Assembly (NCBI GenBank): GCA_964392455.1
Contig: CAYMPG010000040.1
Location: forward strand, 1-10,606
Direction of reading: 5' to 3'
Length of the DNA stretch: 10,606 nucleotides
DNA from: SFEL01 sp964392455
GTDB taxonomy: Bacteria; Bacillota; Clostridia; Christensenellales; CAG-138
The position numbers and the translations under genes were made by a program. This document shows, in pieces, positions 6,229-10,606 of this stretch; positions within the stretch are counted from its first letter, which is position 1, and every line of letters starts with the position of its first letter. The notes below the pieces were generated by a model. That model searched no databases and was not told the origin of the DNA. It saw nothing but the letters and a program-made list of their open reading frames with translations.

Positions 6229-6326
6229 TGGCGGGAGTATGTGGGAATCGAACCCACCCAGGACGCTACTAACGCCCAACGACTGGTTTTGAAGACCAGG
6301 GGGCACACCAGTACCCATCTACCCCC
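6229..6326 (-). tRNA. selC: tRNA-Sec, anticodon UCA
   Basis: This 98-base tRNA decodes UGA as selenocysteine. The anticodon arm is CTGGT-CTTCAAA-ACCAG (anticodon TCA). Selenocysteine-specific features are visible: a long acceptor stem (GGGGGTAG against ATACTCCC, with one G-T and one apparent G-A at the eighth pair); a 6-bp D stem (GGGTAC/GTGCCC) with a 4-base loop TGGT; a long variable arm with a 6-bp stem (GGGCGT/GCGTCC); and a T arm GTGGG-TTCGATT-CCCAC. G73 and CCA are encoded. It lies upstream of the prd operon on the same strand and divergent from the racemase. Finding it beside prdB, whose mRNA needs it, gives direct functional sense; glycine reductase or formate dehydrogenase genes elsewhere may need it too. 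Confidence 0.96.
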
Positions 6327-6380
6327 ATAGCGGGGAAAAAATCGCCGGCCTGCCCCATCAAAATGTGCAGACCTCTTATT

Positions 6381-6409
6381 AAAATACCATATACCTGTCC
6401 CTTTATCAA
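6381..6409 (-). promoter_or_regulatory. Sigma-70 promoter of selC
   Basis: TTGATA (6404-6409, 5 of 6) and TATTTT (6381-6386, 4 of 6) are separated by 17 bases. Start near 6374 would give about 48 bases of 5' leader, to be trimmed by RNase P. The -35 box faces that of the divergent racemase promoter across 43 bases. Confidence 0.6.
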
Positions 6410-6452
6410 TAGCAAAATTTTATTCATCATAATGCGGCCTTGCAGCTGCATA
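6410..6452. promoter_or_regulatory. Possible shared operator between selC and prdF promoters
   Basis: The 43 bases between the two divergent -35 boxes contain two perfect palindromes, AAAATTTT (6414-6421) and TGCAGCTGCA (6441-6450). A regulator bound here could control both directions. No matching known operator is recognised. Confidence 0.3.
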
Positions 6453-6481
6453 TTGACTTTTTTTTGCCGATGTAGCATAAT
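6453..6481 (+). promoter_or_regulatory. Sigma-70 promoter of prdF
   Basis: TTGACT (6453-6458, 5 of 6) and CATAAT (6476-6481, 5 of 6) with a 17-base spacer. Transcription from about 6488 gives a leader of roughly 130 bases before the racemase start. Confidence 0.75.
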
Positions 6482-6501
6482 AGATAGCAGAGATTATCCC
6501 A

Positions 6502-6534
6502 CAGGGCAGTCTGCCCTGGTTCAATAACTTTTTT
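6502..6534 (+). promoter_or_regulatory. Hairpin in the prdF leader, possible attenuator
   Basis: CAGGGC (6502-6507) and GCCCTG (6513-6518) form a stem with a 5-base loop. A run of six T begins only after a further 10 bases (6529-6534). The gap makes it a poor terminator as drawn, but it may pause polymerase, bind a regulator, or stabilise the 5' end. Confidence 0.35.
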
Positions 6535-6617
6535 CTTTCCCGCTGTTAAAGTTTATCCTTTTTTGGCGATATCGATAAGATGCGCCACAAATAATAATAA
6601 GAACAGGAGAGCAGGTC

Positions 6618-7655
6618 ATGAATTTTAATCCTACCATCAATTATGACAGGTTCGAAGCCAAGCTCAAGGCTGTTGACGCCCATACTTGCGGTGAGTTCTG
6701 CCGTGTAGTATACGATGGCTTCCCCGTACCCGAGGGCAACACCCCCATCGAGCGCAAGCACTGGATGGAAAAGCATTACGATCACTATCGTAAGGCCCTG
6801 ATGCTGGAGCCCCGTGGTCACCACGATATGTTCGGCGCATTCATCTGCGAGCCTATCGATCCTCAGGCCGACTTCGCCGTATACTTCATCGATACCGGCG
6901 GATGGCTCAATATGTGCGGCCACTGCACCATCGGTGCTGTTACCGTAGCAGTTGAAACCGGTATGGTAAAGGCTGTAGAGCCCTACACCGAGGTAGTTAT
7001 GGAAGCTCCTGCCGGCATCATCCGCACCCGTGCAGAAGTTAAGGACGGCAAGGTTCTCAACGTAACCCTGACCAACGTTCCTTCCTTCCTCTACAAGCCC
7101 AATCAGAAGGTAGTTGTAGATGGCAAGGAGATCACCTTTGATATTTCCTTCGGCGGCAGCTTCTTCGCTCTGGTAGATACCGATAAGCTGGGCCTGGTGG
7201 ATGAGATCAACGCCAAGACCGTTCCCTATCTCTCCGAGCTGGGCATGAAGATGATGGAGATCATCAACCGTGACATCGAGATTCAGCATCCTGAGCTGGA
7301 CATCACCTCTGTTGACCTGGTTGAGTTCTATGGCCACAACGTAAGCCCCGATGCCAACAAGCGCAATGTTGTTATCTTCGGCGAGTGCCAGGCTGACCGT
7401 TCTCCCTGCGGCACCGGTACCAGCGCAAAGCTGGGCACCCTGTATGCTCACGGCGAGATCGGCGTAGGCGAGAAGTTCGTTTACGAATCCTTCATGGGCA
7501 CCAAGTTCGTTGGCGTCATCAAGGAGGTCATCGAGGATTATCATGGATACACCGCAGTTGTTCCCATGATCACCGGCTCCTGCTGCATCACCGGCGAAGC
7601 AACCTACCTGATCGATCCCATGGATTCCCTCAAGTACGGCTTCATCGTAGGCTAA
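6618..7655 (+). CDS. prdF: Proline racemase
   Basis: It interconverts L- and D-proline without a cofactor, giving PrdAB its D-proline substrate. At 345 residues it has the family's usual length. Both catalytic cysteines are present: Cys100 in MCGHCTIG (99-106) and Cys264 in DRSPCGTGTSA (260-270). These separate racemases and hydroxyproline epimerases from the dehydratases that lack one Cys. The family motif alone cannot exclude 4-hydroxyproline epimerase; the prd neighbours argue for proline. AGGAGA (6605-6610) is 7 bases from the ATG. The gene has its own promoter and a perfect terminator, and points away from selC and the prd operon. In known clostridial clusters prdF lies at the end of the operon on the same strand, so this arrangement is different. 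Codon use is strongly biased, as in prdA. Confidence 0.94.
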   Translation: MNFNPTINYDRFEAKLKAVDAHTCGEFCRVVYDGFPVPEGNTPIERKHWMEKHYDHYRKALMLEPRGHHDMFGAFICEPIDPQADFAVYFIDTGGWLNMCGHCTIGAVTVAVETGMVKAVEPYTEVVMEAPAGIIRTRAEVKDGKVLNVTLTNVPSFLYKPNQKVVVDGKEITFDISFGGSFFALVDTDKLGLVDEINAKTVPYLSELGMKMMEIINRDIEIQHPELDITSVDLVEFYGHNVSPDANKRNVVIFGECQADRSPCGTGTSAKLGTLYAHGEIGVGEKFVYESFMGTKFVGVIKEVIEDYHGYTAVVPMITGSCCITGEATYLIDPMDSLKYGFIVG

Positions 7656-7678
7656 ACCTTATCCCCTTACATACACAT

Positions 7679-7706
7679 AAAAAAGACGGCTTCGGCCGTC
7701 TTTTTT
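7679..7706 (+). terminator. Terminator of prdF
   Basis: A perfect 12-bp stem (AAAAAAGACGGC/GCCGTCTTTTTT) with a TTCG tetraloop, 24 bases after the prdF stop. The loop and A/T flanks make it strong and able to work in both directions. Confidence 0.95.
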
Positions 7707-8098
7707 CAGTCACAGAAAACCCTTTGCTGTGAAGGCGCACAAATGCTTATGGCATTTGTGCGATTAAAGCCCTTACGGGGGTGTTTACATGATTTGCCTC
7801 TCGAGCCTGCGGGCTCTCCCGGGCGGCAAATCATGCAGGGAATCAAAGCCTTACGGCTTTGTTCCGTTTTCGCCGTACATGCCGCCTCGTCGTCGCGGAC
7901 TGCGCTCCGTTCGCAGCCATATCCTATGGATATGACTTCTCACACGCTCCGTCGCTCCTCCTCCTTCGCTCAAAATCGTCGCTGCGCTTTGGATTTTGAG
8001 CGATTATCCTCTTCGGGGGGATTCAGGCAGAAGAACCCATCCCTTTCAGGGTTGGGTCCGCATTTGCCGCACATGTCAGCAAATGCGGATTGGACTTT

Positions 8099-8148
8099 AA
8101 GGGGCTGTGCCCCTTAACAACCCGCAGCCTAAGTCAGTGCAGTGAACA
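8099..8148 (+). repeat. Dispersed repeat, family 2, copy 2
   Basis: 46 of 50 positions match 239-288. The hairpin AAGGGGC-tgt-GCCCCTT leads into the conserved tail ending gtgcagtgaaca. It is followed 13 bases later by the second ATTGCGAG-type repeat. Confidence 0.75.
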
Positions 8149-8160
8149 TTGGGCGGGAGG

Positions 8161-8203
8161 TGTCATTGCGAGCCATCCCAAAGGATGGCGTGGCAATCCG
8201 TAC
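8161..8203. repeat. Dispersed palindromic repeat (ATTGCGAG...GGCAATC type), copy 2
   Basis: Identical over 43 bases to 151-193, including the GCCATCC-caaa-GGATGGC core. Two identical copies 8 kb apart in unlike contexts suggest recent spread or gene conversion. Confidence 0.75.
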
Positions 8204-8218
8204 TCCTTGCGGTTTGCA

Positions 8219-8331
8219 GTTGGTAATAAGAGAACAAGCAGAGATAAGCCACTCTTTTTTCTTGGTATGGGATTATCTTAGCCCTCCCCACCACCCTTCA
8301 GGGTAGCCTTTGCCTTACGGCAAAAGCGGGC
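8219..8331 (+). repeat. Dispersed hairpin repeat, family 3, copy b
   Basis: It begins gttggtaataagagaacaag, similar to gttgttaataaggggacaag at 10298-10317, and runs through ttatctta and a CCACCC box to a stem of 9 positions with one mismatch (8306-8314 with 8319-8327). Copy a (331-388) carries nearly the same stem in the reverse orientation. Confidence 0.55.
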
Positions 8332-8365
8332 CCTCTAACGGTCACTGTTTCCCGCTCTCTAACGC

Positions 8366-8394
8366 AAAAAGCCCCATCCGTCATGGTGCTTTTT
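8366..8394 (-). terminator. Terminator of the gpsA-tatD unit
   Basis: AAAAAGC and GCTTTTT pair, with inner CCAT/ATGG beyond one mismatch, and a T-run on the minus strand. It lies about 40 bases after the tatD stop. Confidence 0.8.
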
Positions 8395-8432
8395 GAAATT
8401 GCGCTGTAAAGCAGCTTATATTATCTGAATTC

Positions 8433-9191
8433 TTACAGCCCAAACAGCCGCACCGCATTATCCCAGGCGGCCTGCTCCATCTCCCGGGGGGATACCCCCT
8501 TGATGGCGGCAAGGCGGGCGCAGACCAGCTCCGTCATGGGGGGCTGGCAGCGGGTGCCACGGTATGGCTCGGGGGCCATGTAGGGGCAGTCGGTTTCAAG
8601 GAGCAGCCTGTCCAGCGGCACGACCGCTGCGGCGGCAGGGCCCTTTTTGTTGTTTTTAAAGGTGAGGGAGCCGCCAAAGGCCACATACAGCCCCATGTCC
8701 ACACACCGCTCCGCAATCTCCGCAGAGCCGGAAAAGCAATGCATCACGCCCCGGAGGCCGGGATAGCCGGCCAGTATGTCCATTGCATCCCCGTAGCCAT
8801 CCCTTATATGCATGGATACGGGCAATGACAGCTCCATGGCCATATCAAGCTGACGGCGGAAAAGCTGCTGCTGGTGGGCCCTGTCGTATGGCTCCCAGTG
8901 ATAATCCAGCCCTATTTCCCCAAGGGCAACGCACCGGGGATGGGCAAGGTATTTTTTCAGAAAGGCTATATCCTTATCCACCCAGAGCGAAGCAAACTCC
9001 GGATGTATGCCAAAGGCGAGGTAAAGGCTGTCATGCCTCTGTGCAAGGGCCACTGCTCCATCAAAGCCCGCCGGGTCGCAGGCTATCTCTATCACACGGG
9101 CCACGCCCCTGCCTGCAAAGCTCTCAATGAGCTCATCCCTGTCATCATCAAAGGCGGAATCGCACAGGTGGGCGTGGGTATCTATCAGCAT
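8433..9191 (-). CDS. tatD: TatD-family metal-dependent DNase
   Basis: A cytoplasmic metal-dependent hydrolase of the TatD family; studied members are 3'-5' exonucleases on DNA linked to repair or DNA fragmentation. At 252 residues it is of normal length. All metal-site motifs are seen: His6 and His8 in DTHAHLCD, Glu92 in GEIGLDYH, His128 in SMHIRDG, His151 in MHCFSGS and Asp201 in LETDCPYMAPEPYRG. The ATG at 9191 has AAGGAG about 7 bases upstream, inside the 3' end of gpsA. The gpsA stop and this start are separated by one base, so the two are surely cotranscribed and probably translationally coupled. The two functions are not obviously linked; this looks like a housekeeping pair. The exact substrate cannot be read from sequence. 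Confidence 0.93.
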   Translation of the reverse strand: MLIDTHAHLCDSAFDDDRDELIESFAGRGVARVIEIACDPAGFDGAVALAQRHDSLYLAFGIHPEFASLWVDKDIAFLKKYLAHPRCVALGEIGLDYHWEPYDRAHQQQLFRRQLDMAMELSLPVSMHIRDGYGDAMDILAGYPGLRGVMHCFSGSAEIAERCVDMGLYVAFGGSLTFKNNKKGPAAAAVVPLDRLLLETDCPYMAPEPYRGTRCQPPMTELVCARLAAIKGVSPREMEQAAWDNAVRLFGL

Positions 9192-9192
9192 A

Positions 9193-10143
9193 TCAGAACT
9201 CCTTCTTAAGGCTCCGCATAAACAGGCCGCTCAGCTCATCCCGGGGGGAGGTGCCTGCATATATCACATTGTGCACGGCGGTACATATGGGCATATCCAC
9301 GCCGTACCTTTCCTTGAGCAGCATAAGGGCTTCCACTGTGTAGCAGCCCTCCGCCAGCTCCTCGTAGGGCTTGCCGGATACCAGGGCTTCACCATAGGCC
9401 CTGTTATGGCTGAACTGGGAAAACACCGTAGCCTGATAATCCCCGAGATGGCACAGGCCGTAGGCTGATTGCTCATTGCCGCCCATTGCGGCTATCAGCC
9501 GGCCCACCTCCCGGGTGCCCCTTGCCATAAGGGCGCCTTTGAGATTGGTAAGGCCAAGGCCATCCAGCATACCTGCCGCCACGCCTATCACGTTTTTTGC
9601 GGCGGCGCCCACCTCATTGCCTATCAGGTCATAGCCATAATAAAAGCGGATAAGGGGGGAACTGAAGGCAGCTATCAGCCGCTCCCGAACGGCCTCGCTG
9701 GTGCCGTCTATGACCATGCAGTTGGGTATGCCGGCGGTAAACTCCTGCACATGGCCGGGGCCTATCCACACCGCCACCTGGTTATCCGGCAGGTATTCAA
9801 GGGCGATTTCCGAAAGGCGCTTGCCGGTGCCGGTCTCTATGCCCTTCATGCACAGCACCAGGTCTCCCTTAAAGCCCGCCCTGCCAAGCTCCGCCGCCAC
9901 ATCCCTGAATGACTGGGCGGATACGGATACCACCACGGTATCCGCCATGGCGGCATCGGGTATGCTGTAGCTCAGGGCAATCGAGCTATCCAGCGTTACA
10001 AGGCCATTGGTGCGGGTGCTTTCAAAGGCAGCCATGTGCCTTGAGCCGCTGCGGCCATGGAGGGTGACCTGATGGCCGATGCTGTTAAGATACCAGGCGA
10101 TAAAGCTGCCCCATCGGCCGCTGCCTATCACGGATATTTTCAT
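9193..10143 (-). CDS. gpsA: NAD(P)H-dependent glycerol-3-phosphate dehydrogenase
   Basis: It reduces dihydroxyacetone phosphate to sn-glycerol-3-phosphate, the start of phospholipid synthesis, in the cytoplasm. 316 residues, slightly shorter than the usual 330. It starts with the Rossmann motif MKISVIGSGRWGSFIAWYL; then MKGIETGTG (99-107), GPGHVQEF (128-135), the catalytic-lysine segment NEVGAAAKNVIGVAAG (Lys183) and DGLGLTNLKGALMARG (194-209). The segment HLGDYQATVFSQFSHNRAYG (232-251) corresponds to the family's GLGDL...SRNRR region with substitutions (His for the first Arg-flanking position), a mild divergence. The frame is open upstream to 10281, but the start is the ATG at 10143: AAGGAG is 8 bases before it and the Rossmann fold begins right there. 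It is the first gene of a unit with tatD. Confidence 0.93.
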   Translation of the reverse strand: MKISVIGSGRWGSFIAWYLNSIGHQVTLHGRSGSRHMAAFESTRTNGLVTLDSSIALSYSIPDAAMADTVVVSVSAQSFRDVAAELGRAGFKGDLVLCMKGIETGTGKRLSEIALEYLPDNQVAVWIGPGHVQEFTAGIPNCMVIDGTSEAVRERLIAAFSSPLIRFYYGYDLIGNEVGAAAKNVIGVAAGMLDGLGLTNLKGALMARGTREVGRLIAAMGGNEQSAYGLCHLGDYQATVFSQFSHNRAYGEALVSGKPYEELAEGCYTVEALMLLKERYGVDMPICTAVHNVIYAGTSPRDELSGLFMRSLKKEF

Positions 10144-10297
10144 GGCTGTGCTCCTTGCTGAGAAAATGTGTAAGGAAGCGGACTGGCCAGCCTGTCGGGG
10201 CGCAGTCGCTTCCGGGGTATATAGATGTATCAAATAAGCTGTGGGTGTGGCTCGCCGCCAGGGGGCGCTATGGTGCAGCAACCCGTACCATTGTAGT

Positions 10298-10410
10298 TGT
10301 TGTTAATAAGGGGACAAGAGGGGATGAGCATCTTTATCCGCCTGGCAACGTATTATCTATACCCACCCGCCACCCTTTTAATGTACTTTTTCCCTGCGGG
10401 AAAAAGGGGA
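10298..10410 (+). repeat. Dispersed hairpin repeat, family 3, copy c
   Basis: Same layout as copy b: gttgttaataagggg, ttatcta, CCACCC, cttttaatgta, then a hairpin. The stem is CTTTTTCCC (10386-10394) with GGGAAAAAG (10398-10406), unrelated in sequence to the GCTTTTGCC stem of copies a and b but of the same 9-bp length. Confidence 0.6.
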
Positions 10411-10462
10411 CGGCTTGACGATGGCTGACGGTAAGGCAGGGGGCGCTATGTACAGGCCTGCG

Positions 10463-10510
10463 GCCTAGTGTGTAAAGGGAGCTGTCGGCGCAGCCAACTG
10501 AGGGATTGTC
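10463..10510 (-). repeat. Dispersed hairpin repeat, family 1, copy B
   Basis: Shares gcctagtgtgtaaagggag and gagggattgt with copy A, but the centre is a short stem, GTCGGC (10484-10489) with GCCAAC (10493-10498), loop gca, including one G-U pair. Confidence 0.65.
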
Positions 10511-10549
10511 TTTGCAGCATGAAAGGATGCTGAATTTCAGAGTGCTTCT

Positions 10550-10606
10550 TTACAACCCCTCCGGCAAATGACCTGCGTCATTTGCCACCTCCCCTTACAC
10601 AGGGGA
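10550..10606 (+). repeat. Dispersed hairpin repeat, family 1, copy C (runs to the window edge)
   Basis: In the opposite orientation to copy B, 39 bases away. It reads tacaacccctcc, a 10-bp stem GGCAAATGAC/GTCATTTGCC with loop ctgc, then acctccccttacaca. The outer part may continue beyond the window. Confidence 0.65.

Larger units (their letters stand above)
7707..8365. other. Gene-free hairpin mosaic between prdF and tatD
   Basis: About 660 bases with no credible gene. Open frames at 7743-8117 and 8090-8281 are just stop-free readings of hairpin sequence and have no ribosome site. Hairpins follow one another: 7737-7761, 7788-7835, 7845-7860, 7918-7934, 7967-8002, 8058-8088 and 8099-8115, with stems of 6 to 11 bp and unrelated sequences. 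The second part repeats elements found near 151-388. No transposase, integrase or terminal repeats were seen. Confidence 0.65.
10144..10606. other. Gene-free region upstream of gpsA, repeats at the edge
   Basis: No credible gene; the open frame at 10155-10418 has no ribosome site and crosses the repeats. Nearest gpsA, GGAAGCG (10174-10180) and CGCTTCC (10207-10213) with inner ACTG/CAGT form a leader hairpin. I found no promoter I would defend; TATATA near 10218-10223 lacks a good -35. From about 10298 the sequence is repeats. Confidence 0.6.

Noticed and set aside
6435..6450. Sigma-54-like -24/-12 element before prdF
   Set aside because: GG (6436-6437) and GC (6448-6449) are 12 bases apart as required, but the -24 box lacks the rest of TGGCAC and a better sigma-70 promoter follows. 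No sigma-54 activator gene is visible.
6546..7544. 332-codon frame on the minus strand opposite the racemase
   Set aside because: Antisense of prdF, which has both catalytic Cys motifs, a promoter and a terminator.
151..8203. Repeats as a CRISPR array
   Set aside because: Copies are few, far apart, unequal and without regular spacers or cas genes.
7743..8281. Two open frames between prdF and tatD
   Set aside because: They run through hairpins and dispersed repeats, lack ribosome sites and have no recognisable protein features.
10144..10281. N-terminal extension of gpsA to the ATG at 10281
   Set aside because: The Rossmann motif starts at the internal ATG (10143), which has AAGGAG at good spacing; the extension has no homology-like features.
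10155..10418. 87-codon open frame upstream of gpsA
   Set aside because: Overlaps the gpsA leader hairpin and a dispersed repeat on the opposite strand; no ribosome site.

Overview
The window looks like a chromosomal piece of an anaerobic, amino-acid-fermenting member of the Clostridia. Gut Oscillospiraceae-like bacteria are my guess, from gene content, moderately high GC and the style of the intergenic repeats; the sequence does not prove a taxon. Its centre is a compact D-proline reductase locus. This is the Stickland pathway that reduces D-proline to 5-aminovalerate, and it comes with its own selenocysteine tRNA gene.

Layout. 1-512: gene-free, filled with hairpin-forming repeats. 513-1229 (+): a YczE/YitT-like membrane protein. 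1314-1341: a two-way terminator between converging genes. 1361-5891 (-): the operon prdC, prdA, a duplicated-domain protein of the CBO2463/CBO2479 type, then prdB. prdB is read through an in-frame TGA (selenocysteine) that is followed by a convincing bacterial SECIS hairpin. A sigma-70 promoter for prdC lies at 5995-6023. 6229-6326 (-): selC, tRNA-Sec(UCA), with its own promoter and terminator. 6618-7655 (+): proline racemase (prdF), divergent from selC and followed by a perfect terminator. 7707-8365: gene-free hairpin and repeat mosaic. 8433-10143 (-): gpsA then tatD, one base apart. 10144-10606: leader of gpsA, then more repeats.

How it works together. PrdF makes D-proline from L-proline. 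PrdA (pyruvoyl, self-cleaving) and PrdB (selenocysteine) form the reductase. PrdC, an RnfC-like flavoprotein, is expected to feed it electrons from NADH. The tRNA needed to decode the PrdB TGA is encoded between the operon and the racemase. prdR, prdD and prdE, known from the Clostridioides difficile and Clostridium sticklandii clusters, are not in the window, nor are selA, selB or selD.

The intergenic regions hold several families of short dispersed hairpins. Within two families the flanks are conserved while the stem sequence changes and pairing is kept. This is the least explained material here.
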